Source: Stentor roeselii
Lineage: Eukaryota > Ciliophora > Heterotrichea > Heterotrichida > Stentoridae
NCBI GenBank assembly: GCA_006503475.1
Contig: RSEH01000129.1
Span: 1-64,000, forward strand
DNA: 64,000 nt
Reading direction: 5' to 3'
The number at the start of each line of letters is the position of its first letter. Positions within the stretch are counted from its first letter, which is position 1. Position numbers and translations under genes: made by a program. Positions 49,316 to 59,524 of the stretch are shown piece by piece. The notes beneath the pieces were generated by a model that was given only the letters and a program-made list of their open reading frames with translations, ran no database searches and was not told where the DNA came from.

Positions 49316-52300
49316 CTAAACCTGAGGTCTTGACTGAACAACATAAACAACTCCATCCTTAATACATCCTTCAATATCCTGAGGAACTCCAGAATAAATC
49401 TCTTCAACAGCAATTCCAACATCTTTAAGCTGCTGAATAACAAACTCCCTAAACCCACTATTGACAACAATCTGTTCTTTAGAGTACCTCGGCACAACAG
49501 AAGTAGCTTGATCCATAGTAAAACTATCAAAAAGTCCAGCACCTGCAAATCCAGGCAAATCCTCACTATTAGAATCAGACCTAAAAATAATACCAGCCCC
49601 TTTCAAAACCTCAGACTTATTACAAAAGCTTTCAATTTCAACTTTTCCATTATTTTTATCAACAACAAAAGCCAAAGCTCTTCCATCAGCAGCACTGACA
49701 AGAGTTTCTCCAAGTCCAAGAACGATTTCTCCATAAATTTCATTCAAATTATCATTCATAGGGTTTTTCGTATGTAAAACAAAGGCATAGTCGCCGTTGA
49801 CGACCTGTTGACAAAGGACAGCCATTCTAATAGAGTCTAAACTGATACGAGCCTTGACGGAATTAAGGAAAACTCGAAGGTTATACTTGCTTGCCCAGAC
49901 CTTTTTCAAAGCGATCCAGGCTTTTCCCCAGTTTTCCTCATCTAAAGGGCACCCGAGAGATTGAAGGAGTTGATGAAGGACTGATTTTTCTGCATCTTCT
50001 AATTCGAGTTTTAAAATTAATGACTGGACTAGACGAAGCTTTTGACTGGTTTCTTCGTTTAGGTCTAAACCACTGTCAAGGACTTCTTGGATCAGTTGTT
50101 TTGTGAGGGTGTTGCAGGATTGGCTTAAAACGTGCTCGTAGGAACCGTATGGAACTGCTGATGATTGCGGAACTCGGATGTGACTTGGAAGACGCTTTTT
50201 TAACTCTAGGCAGTTGTTTCCTTTGGCACCTGTTTTACCTTCTGAGAAGTCGTCGAAGGGAAGGAACATTGTTGAGTAACCGATTGGCTCTTTTACGAGT
50301 TGGACTTTAAATGAACGTTTTCGCTCGGCTGATTCGAAGTTTTGCTTTAAATCGAATGAACCGTTGGATAGCACTGTGACTACGGAACTGTTTTCTAGAG
50401 ATTCGAAACGGGATAAAATTTCAATGTCTAGGACTACAGCTAAAAAGACACCACTGTTCCTAGCCCTAACAGAAACATGTGCTAAGGTATCAAGTTCCGA
50501 TTTCGAAATAACTCCAACAACACCTTCAGGTATATCCTCTTCACCAGTAACCTTCTCACAAATAAAAATAACATCCTCATCAAACTTCTGAAAAGCAACC
50601 ATAGTAAGTGATTCAATTTTCCTCAAAGTCCCTTTAACAATTTTCGGGCTAATAATCAAGCAATTTTTCGTTCCAACAAAAGGTCTAAGCGCCTTATCCA
50701 CTTTTTTAACAAGCATAGAAACAGCAAAAAACAACGATCCTCTAATAATTTCCTCTACAAACAAATTCTGAGTTTCCAAATCAATTCCAAGTTCATTTCC
50801 CAAGAACTTAGCCTTAGGGTCAAGTAATTCCGAGACAATATCAATAAAACCTGCTAAAGTCCTTTGAATCCTATCACAACAAGACTTAAGCATTAATCCA
50901 TTTTCATAATCCAAATTCTTCTGAAACCTTTCTGAAAACTCTAAAAAGTCTTGAAAAGCCGCATCAAGTTCTTCATTATCACAAAAAATCAGAACATTTT
51001 CAATGACCAGTCCAAGTTCTTTACAAAGATGTTTAACTTCAATGTCAATATGAATGATTTCCTCACATAACTGCCGCACGTAAGACTCGAGACTGATGTC
51101 CAAATAGACAAGTTCTCTGAATTGTTCTGAGTTGTTTGTGTTGAAAGCGTTTTTCAGATCTTTTCGGCAGTGAAGGACTCTTTCGATTTGAGAGATCTTG
51201 TCCCAGTGCTTCAGGTTTGAACAGAGATCTGTGAGTTTAGAACTTAGGACTGGGGAAAGGAAGGGTCTGCAAATGTTGATGCTTTGTTGAAGATCTACTG
51301 AACCGTGGACTGACTTTAACAGGGCAAGGTAGTTGTAAAGGTCTGGAACTATCTGAGGAGCCATGTAAGGCTCTACTGTTATTGGACGGTCGAATGAACA
51401 GAGACGCTCTTTCGTAATTCCGTGCTTTGATAACACTTCCCAGTACTTTTCCATGCTTCCTGACTCGTTGAAGGCTATTATTGCTTCGCAGATTCCGATG
51501 TCGTCGAAGGTTGTGTTGTTGTGAAGCTTCTGGTGCCATTGCTCGTAGTAGTTGTACTTGTCTAGTGCAGGTTTATAGTGCCTTATCTTACCACGGCTCA
51601 TGATATGAAGAATTTCATCTCTAATCCTTTGTCCATTTTCCCCGCTTTTTCCCATGTTCATAAGAAGTCCTTTTAAAATAAAAGGTATTCCAACTAATCC
51701 AGTTTGTAATCCAGAAGCCTTTAAAGCATTACTAATAGCGAAAGTAGTGTTTTTCTGACTCCATGCAAGTTCAACAGGTTTCGTATTATAATTTCTCTGC
51801 CAAGTCAACTTCCTGAGCGCTGAATACCTCATCCAAACAAAGATCCAGGAAAGTCCTTGAAGGTCTTTTGAAAGTCTTTCAACCCACCCTTGGCACATCT
51901 TGAATCTGTGCATTAAAGTCCATGCCCCGTCATTGGTTTCCGCTTCAATGATTTCAAATAAAAGATTATTGATTTCTGGAGGAAGATCTTTCAAGACCTT
52001 TGGAAGTGCTGGAGGTTTTAATGTTATGAAGTAGTCGTTTGAGTTGTTATTGAACCATGCGTTTTCTCTTTTGAATACGAAATTAATTTGAAGTACTTCT
52101 GAAGATTTTTTTACCTTGATCTCGAGTGTGTAGGTTTCAGGACTTGTGTCGCTTGCGAGAAATTTGCTTTGGACTGCTTTTTCGTCGAAGTTGGTTGAAT
52201 CTGGAGGCAAGTGGATTCCTTCGATGTTTGAAGGGTTTTTCCATTCTTTGGTTTTTTTTATTCCGACTCCCCAATGAAGTATGACTTTATCAGTAGTGGT

Positions 52301-52393
52301 CTTAAATATAACACGAAACTGTTCCTCATCCTCTTCTATTTCAACAGAAAAACTGTGAGGTCCGAAAGTGCGCTCAGGAGAGACAATAGCCAT
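49316..52393 (-). CDS. GWD: Alpha-glucan, water dikinase (GWD)
   Basis: A 1025-aa enzyme that uses ATP and water to phosphorylate glucose units of starch or glycogen-like glucans. The N-terminus (1-120) is a beta-sandwich like the CBM45 starch-binding module (VILHWGVGIKK). The middle carries the GWD-specific YEQWHQKLHNNTTFDDIGIC. The phosphohistidine domain contains TLAHVSVRARNSGVFLAV with catalytic H639 (codon 50479-50477). The C-terminal nucleotide-binding domain has IYGEIVLGLGETLVSA, IIFRSDSNSEDLPGFAGAGL and the end VPQDIEGCIKDGVVYVVQSR. All match plant GWD in order. There is no plastid transit peptide, and only one N-terminal module is seen where plants have two, so it should act in the cytosol. 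Confidence 0.93.
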   Translation of the reverse strand: MAIVSPERTFGPHSFSVEIEEDEEQFRVIFKTTTDKVILHWGVGIKKTKEWKNPSNIEGIHLPPDSTNFDEKAVQSKFLASDTSPETYTLEIKVKKSSEVLQINFVFKRENAWFNNNSNDYFITLKPPALPKVLKDLPPEINNLLFEIIEAETNDGAWTLMHRFKMCQGWVERLSKDLQGLSWIFVWMRYSALRKLTWQRNYNTKPVELAWSQKNTTFAISNALKASGLQTGLVGIPFILKGLLMNMGKSGENGQRIRDEILHIMSRGKIRHYKPALDKYNYYEQWHQKLHNNTTFDDIGICEAIIAFNESGSMEKYWEVLSKHGITKERLCSFDRPITVEPYMAPQIVPDLYNYLALLKSVHGSVDLQQSINICRPFLSPVLSSKLTDLCSNLKHWDKISQIERVLHCRKDLKNAFNTNNSEQFRELVYLDISLESYVRQLCEEIIHIDIEVKHLCKELGLVIENVLIFCDNEELDAAFQDFLEFSERFQKNLDYENGLMLKSCCDRIQRTLAGFIDIVSELLDPKAKFLGNELGIDLETQNLFVEEIIRGSLFFAVSMLVKKVDKALRPFVGTKNCLIISPKIVKGTLRKIESLTMVAFQKFDEDVIFICEKVTGEEDIPEGVVGVISKSELDTLAHVSVRARNSGVFLAVVLDIEILSRFESLENSSVVTVLSNGSFDLKQNFESAERKRSFKVQLVKEPIGYSTMFLPFDDFSEGKTGAKGNNCLELKKRLPSHIRVPQSSAVPYGSYEHVLSQSCNTLTKQLIQEVLDSGLDLNEETSQKLRLVQSLILKLELEDAEKSVLHQLLQSLGCPLDEENWGKAWIALKKVWASKYNLRVFLNSVKARISLDSIRMAVLCQQVVNGDYAFVLHTKNPMNDNLNEIYGEIVLGLGETLVSAADGRALAFVVDKNNGKVEIESFCNKSEVLKGAGIIFRSDSNSEDLPGFAGAGLFDSFTMDQATSVVPRYSKEQIVVNSGFREFVIQQLKDVGIAVEEIYSGVPQDIEGCIKDGVVYVVQSRPQV

Positions 52394-52418
52394 TTATTAA
52401 GATATCGACTAAACTCAA
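52394..52418. promoter_or_regulatory. 25-bp bidirectional start region
   Basis: TTATTAAGATATCGACTAAA and five further bases separate the GWD ATG (minus, 52393) from the plus-strand ATG at 52419. Core promoters for both genes must fit here or overlap coding sequence. Confidence 0.4.
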
Positions 52419-53525
52419 ATGGAACCTCCTTCTCAAACCTGCTTACTTTGTTCAAATCCATTAGAAAACTTAAACCTTTCAATAGCGGTCTGCCTTGCCT
52501 GCAGCCAGCAAGTGATAAAGACTCACTTTTCACCAAACAGGTTCTCCGCTTTATTCGGAGTAGTTGATCTGAATGATGACTTCAAGTCCTCAAAAAATCA
52601 TCTTCGTGACCTGATCCTTTCCCAGAATCCACAGAAAGACCTTTCTTATTATGAAATCCTTGAAAACAGAAGAGATGAAAATTTTTTAGAAGACTTTTTC
52701 AATGTTTCTTTGTTTCAGAAAAAACTTACGGAATCGAATTCTTTTCTTTTTTTAACTTATACTCATTCACTTCTTGTCAGATTTGATATGGACACTAGCT
52801 CTTTGGAACGGGCTGTTAAGTTGAATGGGTTACAAGCTGAAACTAAGTTTAGTCAGGTCTATTTGAGCAGTGGGATCATTTTTTTGTGTGAATGGAAAAA
52901 AGATGTGAGATTTGATGGGGAAAATTTAACTTATTTAATCTTCGACCCTGAGTACAATTTACAGTTTTCAGGACCCTTAAAGTGCCACAGTAACCCTCAT
53001 CTTTGTCCATTCGAGGAAGATTTATTTGCAATATTTGGCTTCAGTAGCATCCAAAAGTTCTCATTTCAGTCAAAAAGCTGGTCCGAAACTTTTTCAGTGT
53101 ATTTTTCAGCAATCGATATTTCATCAGCCGTCTTTGGAAGTAAGATCATTCTTTCTGCTCAGAATAAAAGTTCTCTTGACACTTATAGTCCGATTGAAGA
53201 CAGAATATTTGAACTGATTAAAAGCGAATGTTTGAAAGACTCTCAAAAACTCATGTTTTTAGAAGGAAACATAATTTTCCTCGTTTGTACTGATAGAATT
53301 GTGATTTATGACTTAAAAACATCAGATATTAGCCAAAAATTTGTGAGGAATTCTATTTTTACTAATTTTATCACTGCTCCGGTTTTTTATAAAGGAAAGT
53401 TTTATTTAGTCAACTTTGATAATTCGAATATTGGAATATTTTCTCCAGGAGAGCTGAAATTTGTTACTTTGAGTATTCGAGATAAGCTTGCGAATATTAA
53501 CTATATATACAACTTTCTATCCTAA
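52419..53525 (+). CDS. Zinc-ribbon plus beta-propeller-like protein, unknown
   Basis: A 368-aa protein. N-terminal zinc ribbon C8-x2-C11-x13-C25-x2-C28 (CLLC and CLAC). After a helical linker, residues about 110-365 form repeated beta units (LTYTHSLLVRFDMDT, VYLSSGIIFLCEWKK, IFLVCTDRIVIYDLK, PVFYKGKFYLVNF), probably one propeller. The plan recalls the larger protein at 34119-37235. There is no family assignment. It is divergent from GWD by 25 bp, so the two may be co-expressed. The stop is 31 bp from that of the convergent UFD2 gene. Confidence 0.72.
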   Translation: MEPPSQTCLLCSNPLENLNLSIAVCLACSQQVIKTHFSPNRFSALFGVVDLNDDFKSSKNHLRDLILSQNPQKDLSYYEILENRRDENFLEDFFNVSLFQKKLTESNSFLFLTYTHSLLVRFDMDTSSLERAVKLNGLQAETKFSQVYLSSGIIFLCEWKKDVRFDGENLTYLIFDPEYNLQFSGPLKCHSNPHLCPFEEDLFAIFGFSSIQKFSFQSKSWSETFSVYFSAIDISSAVFGSKIILSAQNKSSLDTYSPIEDRIFELIKSECLKDSQKLMFLEGNIIFLVCTDRIVIYDLKTSDISQKFVRNSIFTNFITAPVFYKGKFYLVNFDNSNIGIFSPGELKFVTLSIRDKLANINYIYNFLS

Positions 53526-53556
53526 CATCCAACAATTCCAATAAAATCCCCTCATC

Positions 53557-56325
53557 TTAATTAGCATTACTATGAAATCCCCTAGAAGCCAGCCACTGAT
53601 CAATCCTACTCTTGAGCTCCAAGTCCTCAACCAAATCCTCAACTTTCAAAGGCTGCCTGCTAAACGGGTCCATTTCATCACTAAGCAAATGCCTCACAAT
53701 ACTAACACGATCAACAGCTTTTCCAGAGGGTAGTCTAACTGGTCTTTTCATCAAGTCACAAGAGATTTCACAAAGAAACTCTTCAGGAATATCCTCATCC
53801 GGAATATTTTCTTGTTTTCCCTGAAAGTTCCTCAACTTCTCAATAAATTCCCTAAGTCTTCCTTTATCCTCATAAGAAATAATAGGTTTTTTCTGAAAGA
53901 CATTTAAAGCACGAGTAAAAAGTTCAATAGAAAAAGACCTTTCATCCTTAAACAAGCATTCAAAAAACTTCTCATGTCTCGAAATATTCAAGTAAATAAT
54001 GATAAGACTTCCCAGCAGTTGTTCAGGTCGAAAGTTGAATTCTTCAGAGTTATCGATTTTTAATTCAGAGCACTTGGGTCCCCTGAGATATTTCAAGAAA
54101 TTATCTAAAAGTGCAGCAGTTCGATCTCCAAACTCTTCCGTAACAAACAATTCTGAGTTCCAATCTGAGATCTGTTTAAGCATTTCAATGATTTCGTTGC
54201 TTTGCCCCATCATATACTTGCAACTTCCAGATATTTTTGATAGTTCTTCTTTTTCTTCGTTGCTTAACTCGTCCGGGTTGCGAAGTCTGAATTTTTTTAT
54301 CTTTAGAAGACTGTCAATGCCTTCTTGCAAACAGTAGTTCATGTCGTTCAACAAGTAATTTATGAACTTTATGAAAAAAGGCTGGCCTTGAAGACTTATT
54401 GTTTTTTGTTGGTAAAGAGGAATCTTCCACAGGTAGTCAAATATTAACGAAGCGTAATGACGATATTCGAACTTGTCGTAGAACTGACTGTGACTTCCTC
54501 CAGATTCGATGTCATTGAAAAATATGATGAGACCTTCGATGAAGTAATCTTGGAATAAGTGATTCGTGTTCATTCCTGAAATTAATTCATTTCCTGACTT
54601 TCCTACTATCATCTGGCTAAGGGCTTTCACCAATTTCGCTCTTGTGTAAGGGTTCGTGAAGTGGCTAGGGTGCATCAAAATGACTGTAATCGCAGTGAGT
54701 AGTTCAGATATCTCACTTCCTGATAAACTTCTCAAAGTCTCTGTCCTTAAATCAAGCATGGCAACGTAGAACTCGCTGATATCTTCTAAAAAGAACTCAG
54801 GGATGATTGAAAGTACAGGACTTGGAGGTGGAAGAGGAATTTTTCCATTAAATCCTGCCCATTTTAAGATAAGTTTCATTGTTAGATTACAGAGCTTAAG
54901 GATCATCGAGTTCCGGTAATTGTCTTGCAAGTTTACTAAAAAGCAGCTTTGAAGGTCTTTTAAGTACTCCGCGTACTGCTTCTCTGCAGGGTTTGAACTT
55001 CCTTGAAACCTGTGAGACGATCTTGATATGTCTTGAATCACATCGTAAGCAGTGTTCCAGGAATAATGAAACATCAGGCAGCAGCAATAGTAAAACTCGG
55101 TCACTGTTCCTGCTTCTTGAGGACTTGCAGACATTTTTTCTATTTTGTTGCAAAGGCTGGTTTCTCGCACTTTTGACATTTTTGGATTGAAGGCCATGAA
55201 GGTGTCGGAAATCTTGGAGACTAGATTGCTTCCTGGCTCGATGATTGGCTGGCAGAGCTGAAGTAGGATGTCAAATAAGTTTAAACAAAACCCATCACTT
55301 GCATTGATATTAACCTGATTATCCGAAAGTTTATTCCCAAGTTTCGCTTTTTCTCCACATTTAACAACAATATCAATAAGCCACTCAGTTGCAAGTTTCC
55401 TTTCAGTTTTCACCAAAATCTTTAAAATATCAGTTAAAACCAAAGTATACACCTTTTTACAATCCGAGTACTTCTTCAAAGTCAAATCAAAATCCCTCTG
55501 ATATCTTAAAGCTTTAAACTCAGCAGCGATTTTATCCCTCACAGGGTCAGGAAGATTCGGCAATCTTCCAAAGTACGGCGCCAAAGGAAAAAGTCCTGGT
55601 TTTAAAAACCCTCCTAAAATCGACAAGTTTTCAACCTGATTTCCATTCCAGGCCTCATTAAACAAGTACTTCTGGACCAGTCCAGTAAGTAAATTCGATT
55701 CAAGCAAGTCCTTGAAAACTGCTGCTGCTGGTGTCGGGTCATTCATTAAAGTCATTTGTTTTACCATCGAGTTTAGATTGACAACCATCTGGAAAATCAC
55801 CTGGTCTTTAAACGAAGGGTCTTCCCGTTGCCAGTAGTTTAAAAGAAGCATGAAAAAGTCCTTCGAACCATTGTTTAACAAGAAGTCTGTCACTCGAGCG
55901 GCTCCTTGACTCGCGCCTTCGAGATTTGAGAACTCTGGAGCTTGTGATGGGAACATTTCGCTTTGGAATACTGAGAGAGCTGAGTAGTTTACTAGGATTT
56001 CTTGGAGGAAGGATAGAAGTTTTTGAGCTTTCGCATTTGATTGGATCAGGTTTTTCTGGCTCTCGCTTCTTGACGAGAAATAAGCTTCTGATGTGAAGAA
56101 TAAAATTCGTGTGCCTGGAACTTGCAGGCGTTCTAATAGAATGGCCTCGACGAATGAAGGGTCATCCATCAGAGACTTGTGCTTGAAGTGACTAAGTTCT
56201 TGAACTATCGACGGAAGAGTGACTGTATCTGAAGTATAAACTCCACGCGATGGATCCTTAAGTAAAGCAACTTTCAGTATCTTACTACAAAGAAGTAGCT
56301 CAAAGTTCAAACTTTCACTAGACAT
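53557..56325 (-). CDS. UBE4: Ubiquitin chain-elongation factor E4 (UFD2 type) with U-box
   Basis: A 922-aa E4/E3 ubiquitin ligase. Most of the protein is the helical Ufd2 core, and the C-terminal U-box spans about 848-918: EEFLCEISCDLMKRPVRLPSG, then DPFSRQPLKVEDL. UFD2 elongates ubiquitin chains and hands substrates to the proteasome through the CDC48/p97 route. The length is slightly short of the yeast protein (961 aa). The start ATG at 56325 follows TTTATAATCTAGC. There are no interruptions. In metazoans the two paralogues are UBE4A and UBE4B; this gene cannot be assigned to either. Confidence 0.92.
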   Translation of the reverse strand: MSSESLNFELLLCSKILKVALLKDPSRGVYTSDTVTLPSIVQELSHFKHKSLMDDPSFVEAILLERLQVPGTRILFFTSEAYFSSRSESQKNLIQSNAKAQKLLSFLQEILVNYSALSVFQSEMFPSQAPEFSNLEGASQGAARVTDFLLNNGSKDFFMLLLNYWQREDPSFKDQVIFQMVVNLNSMVKQMTLMNDPTPAAAVFKDLLESNLLTGLVQKYLFNEAWNGNQVENLSILGGFLKPGLFPLAPYFGRLPNLPDPVRDKIAAEFKALRYQRDFDLTLKKYSDCKKVYTLVLTDILKILVKTERKLATEWLIDIVVKCGEKAKLGNKLSDNQVNINASDGFCLNLFDILLQLCQPIIEPGSNLVSKISDTFMAFNPKMSKVRETSLCNKIEKMSASPQEAGTVTEFYYCCCLMFHYSWNTAYDVIQDISRSSHRFQGSSNPAEKQYAEYLKDLQSCFLVNLQDNYRNSMILKLCNLTMKLILKWAGFNGKIPLPPPSPVLSIIPEFFLEDISEFYVAMLDLRTETLRSLSGSEISELLTAITVILMHPSHFTNPYTRAKLVKALSQMIVGKSGNELISGMNTNHLFQDYFIEGLIIFFNDIESGGSHSQFYDKFEYRHYASLIFDYLWKIPLYQQKTISLQGQPFFIKFINYLLNDMNYCLQEGIDSLLKIKKFRLRNPDELSNEEKEELSKISGSCKYMMGQSNEIIEMLKQISDWNSELFVTEEFGDRTAALLDNFLKYLRGPKCSELKIDNSEEFNFRPEQLLGSLIIIYLNISRHEKFFECLFKDERSFSIELFTRALNVFQKKPIISYEDKGRLREFIEKLRNFQGKQENIPDEDIPEEFLCEISCDLMKRPVRLPSGKAVDRVSIVRHLLSDEMDPFSRQPLKVEDLVEDLELKSRIDQWLASRGFHSNAN

Positions 56326-56402
56326 GCTAGATTATAAATGCAAAATATCCAGCAATAACTATTAAAATCTTCTAATTCTTTATTTTACCATAAACCCTTC
56401 TC

Positions 56403-57860
56403 TTAAATCTTCGCTAAAATCAATTCCTGAAACTCATTCAAGTCAATTTCCCCATCACCATCCAAGTCAACAGCTCCAACAAGTTCATTCCAAATTCCTT
56501 CATCACTTTGCTTTCCCCCATTCAATACACTTTTCAATTCTTTCGCAGAGATTTTTCCACTTCCATCCTTATCAAACATTTGAAAAGCCTTCTGCAAATT
56601 TTGCGTGCTTAAAATTTTTTTACTATCAAGACTGACCCTTAAGAACTCAGAGTAATCAATAAAGCCGTTATTATCTGAATCAACTTCTTTCATAATTTTT
56701 TCAGCTTCAGTTCTAGCCTCTTCAAGACCCATTGTTTGAGAATACATTTCAATTAATTCATCGACGCTCAGTTTTCCGTCACCGTTTTTGTCAATAGTTT
56801 TGAAAACTTCTGTTAAAATTCGCGTTTCTTTGATTGAGACTAGTTGAGAAGTGATGAAAGTTCTGACTGCTTCTTGAAGTTTGTTGTTTATGTGAAATGA
56901 TTGAAGATTTCTGAGAACTTGAAGGATGGAATCTGAATTTTTTGAAGGGGGTGAATCGTTTGGGGTCGTCCAAAGGTTGGATAATGCTTCTTGTGAGGAG
57001 TAACGTGCGGGGGCTGGGCAGAGAAGCTTTGAAAGGAAGTCGATCGCTGGCCTGGATACGTGCTTCCAGCATGATGGGGGAAAGGGAACTTCTCCTGAGA
57101 TTATCTTAGAGGTTATTATCTCGGAGGTTGAACCTCCGAATGGAGGGACTCCTGAGAGAAGGACGTAGAGTATTGCACCTGCTGACCAGACATCAGCTTT
57201 ACAGTCATACTCTCCTAAAATAACTTCTGGAGCCATATAATAAATCGTGCCAACCTGGCCCTTAAGATTTTTTCCATCAACAAAAGCAGCAAGTCCAAAA
57301 TCAATGACTTTGATATTAAAATTTTCTTTTTTCCCATCAATCAAGATATTTTCAGGCTTCAGGTCGCGATGCACGATTCCCTTTGAATGAAGATAAGCAA
57401 GTGCTGAAAAAACTTGCTGAATGATTCTAACAGCGATTTGTTCGTTGAAGTTCTTTTCATTGAGGATCTCAGTGAACAAGTCGCCCCCAGGGCAATATTC
57501 CATGACAATGAAGAACCTTTTCTCGTCTTCGAAGAATTCATACATCCTGATAATGTTCGGATGGTCCAAATTGCGTAAAATCGCGACTTCTGACAGTAGA
57601 GAAGCTTGCAGGTCTCCTTTAAATAAATGTTTTTTCAAAATTTTCACTGCTCTGAACTCGTCTGTTGTTTTGTGGTAACAGGATCTAACTTCGCTGTAAT
57701 TACCTGAACTCAGAATGGCTCCTAGACGGTAGATTTCTTGAAATTTTGAAGAATTTTGCTGGATAAAGAGTCCTGGTTGCACTATTATATCGTTTATATG
57801 CTCAAGCTTCTTGGCTTCTAGGTTTATTTTTCGCTTTGTTGAGTTTATTGAACATCCCAT
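56403..57860 (-). CDS. Calcium-dependent protein kinase (CDPK), N-myristoylated type
   Basis: A 485-aa CDPK. MGCSINSTK is a myristoylation plus palmitoylation signal. The kinase covers about 44-297: K73 in AVKILKK, HRDLKPEN (164-171), DFG (187-189), GTIYYMAPE. The Gly-rich loop is atypical, LSSGNYSEV, with the first Gly replaced. Four canonical EF-hand loops follow: DKNGDGKLSVDE (357-368), DSDNNGFIDYSE (394-405), DKDGSGKISAKE (430-441) and DLDGDGEIDLNE (465-476). Compared with the CDPK at 823-2211 it should bind calcium more tightly and sit at membranes. Confidence 0.95.
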   Translation of the reverse strand: MGCSINSTKRKINLEAKKLEHINDIIVQPGLFIQQNSSKFQEIYRLGAILSSGNYSEVRSCYHKTTDEFRAVKILKKHLFKGDLQASLLSEVAILRNLDHPNIIRMYEFFEDEKRFFIVMEYCPGGDLFTEILNEKNFNEQIAVRIIQQVFSALAYLHSKGIVHRDLKPENILIDGKKENFNIKVIDFGLAAFVDGKNLKGQVGTIYYMAPEVILGEYDCKADVWSAGAILYVLLSGVPPFGGSTSEIITSKIISGEVPFPPSCWKHVSRPAIDFLSKLLCPAPARYSSQEALSNLWTTPNDSPPSKNSDSILQVLRNLQSFHINNKLQEAVRTFITSQLVSIKETRILTEVFKTIDKNGDGKLSVDELIEMYSQTMGLEEARTEAEKIMKEVDSDNNGFIDYSEFLRVSLDSKKILSTQNLQKAFQMFDKDGSGKISAKELKSVLNGGKQSDEGIWNELVGAVDLDGDGEIDLNEFQELILAKI

Positions 57861-58843
57861 TGTGATTATTGAGCAGGTAATGGTAATGATTTAAATCAAT
57901 GAAATTAATTAAGAGGTTCAGTGGGTTTTAGGGTTTATTATTTTGGATTAGGGAAATTGGAGGATTTTTTGGATTTTTCGGTGGGTTTAAGGATTGAAAA
58001 CTGATTTAGATGTAATGAATTTCTTTCGAGTTAAATTATCTTGATTTTTTATTATTTTTCAATTGAGATTTAATTTCTTTAAGTTTAAAATCAATATGTT
58101 ATTATTTTTTCGGTTTAAAACTACTCTAATGACTTGATATGAATCTTCATTATCTAACTCGAGTGATTTACTTATTCTTCAATGATATTTAAGAAATACA
58201 ATCCTTGATTTTTTCTTCTTATAAATTTCTTTCACTTTAGCCTTGATAAATGAATTATACCTAAGAAGTAATTTAAAGAAACATTATATATCTTAACAGT
58301 CTTAAAGTTTTATATTCTTTTAGTGAGATGATATTTCCAAAGGTATTCGCATGGTCTCCTGATCATTTATAAGTATCTGTACATAAAATAATACACATAT
58401 TGATAAAAACTATAATTTATTCTAACTATAACGACGAATTATTCCTATTCAGTATCTTTTCATAAAATAATACACAAATTAATAAAAACTATTATTTATT
58501 CTATTCTAACTATTATAAATCACACCCTAATTGTCATTAAGTTAATAAACTCTATAATTTCAATAAAATCGATAGAAATAATTATACAGATTTGCATCGA
58601 AAATAGCATCCTACTAATAAAATAAAAACTAAACCTTAATCAAGATCTCCAGATAAATAACCTTATCTAATTATTACTAAATAAATTCATCCTTCTATTA
58701 ACAAACAATAACAATCTCTTCCAATAATCCTTAAAATAATCATCAAATTCCATAATTTATCAAAACTATCACTCAACCCAGAATTCTAATATCTTCAATA
58801 ATCCTCTAATAAATAATTTCACCTTCCATTACAAATAATCCTA
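57861..58843. other. Divergent AT-rich intergenic region
   Basis: I see no gene in these 983 bases. The first 120 bases are G/T-rich (5' flank of the minus-strand CDPK). The last 150 are A/C-rich (5' flank of the plus-strand gene). A local duplication lies in the middle (58372-58514). Confidence 0.55.
58372..58514. repeat. Imperfect tandem duplication, period about 79 bp
   Basis: AGTATCT followed by CATAAAATAATACACA and a TAAAAACTAT-TTTATTCTAACTAT tail occurs at about 58372 and again at about 58451. The copies differ by a few bases and a short insertion. No coding or known element is seen. Confidence 0.7.
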
Positions 58844-59524
58844 ATGTCAAAGAAATCCGTAAAAAAACCCAGAACACTAGCAAAACTTTTCGAAGTATCT
58901 GAAAACTTATCTCCAGTCGACAACTCTTTTTTACACGAAACCAGTTTCAACTCAAACATCGACTCAGAAATCCGTGAAGAAATTGAGAGAAAATTCAAAA
59001 AGTCTTCAGTTAACGCGAGCTACGTCTTTCCAAGAAACCTTCACACTTCCGAGCCACGGAGAAAGAAAACTCCTTTGAAGGCCAGGTCACAGACCAGGCC
59101 AAGACTATTAACAGAGAAGTCTCTTCCAGTTCTGCATAAAATAACCAAGTCAATCCAAGACTCGACCAACATTTTAAGTCATCTTGTTTCAATGAAAAAG
59201 ATGCATCGAGCTACATCGAGTATAAGAAACGTGAAAGAAAGTAAAGTTAAAATGGCTCAGGTTGGAAGATTCACTCCACTACTTACACATAATCGCAGTT
59301 CCAGTCATTGTGCGAAGAGATCGAATACTCCTGCTATGAAAAGAGCTGAAAACTTGGAAAGTACGGCGAAAAGAACGAAATTTAGAAGAGGAAGGGAAGA
59401 AGCTAAGAGAATCGATGCTGGATCTACCAGGAAGTTGGCTTTAAAGAAACCTGGACACTTTTATACGGTGTCTATGGAGAGTGTTGTTCCTGGTACTATT
59501 ATTAAAAGTGTTGCTTATTATTAA
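58844..59524 (+). CDS. Basic protein, unknown
   Basis: A 226-aa Lys/Arg/Ser-rich protein with no recognisable domain. It is probably disordered up to about residue 190. The C-terminal 25 residues (KPGHFYTVSMESVVPGTIIK) look more ordered. The basic character would suit microtubule or nucleic-acid binding. ATG at 58844 is the first in frame and lies in an A/C-rich 5' flank. The function is unknown. Confidence 0.65.
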   Translation: MSKKSVKKPRTLAKLFEVSENLSPVDNSFLHETSFNSNIDSEIREEIERKFKKSSVNASYVFPRNLHTSEPRRKKTPLKARSQTRPRLLTEKSLPVLHKITKSIQDSTNILSHLVSMKKMHRATSSIRNVKESKVKMAQVGRFTPLLTHNRSSSHCAKRSNTPAMKRAENLESTAKRTKFRRGREEAKRIDAGSTRKLALKKPGHFYTVSMESVVPGTIIKSVAYY

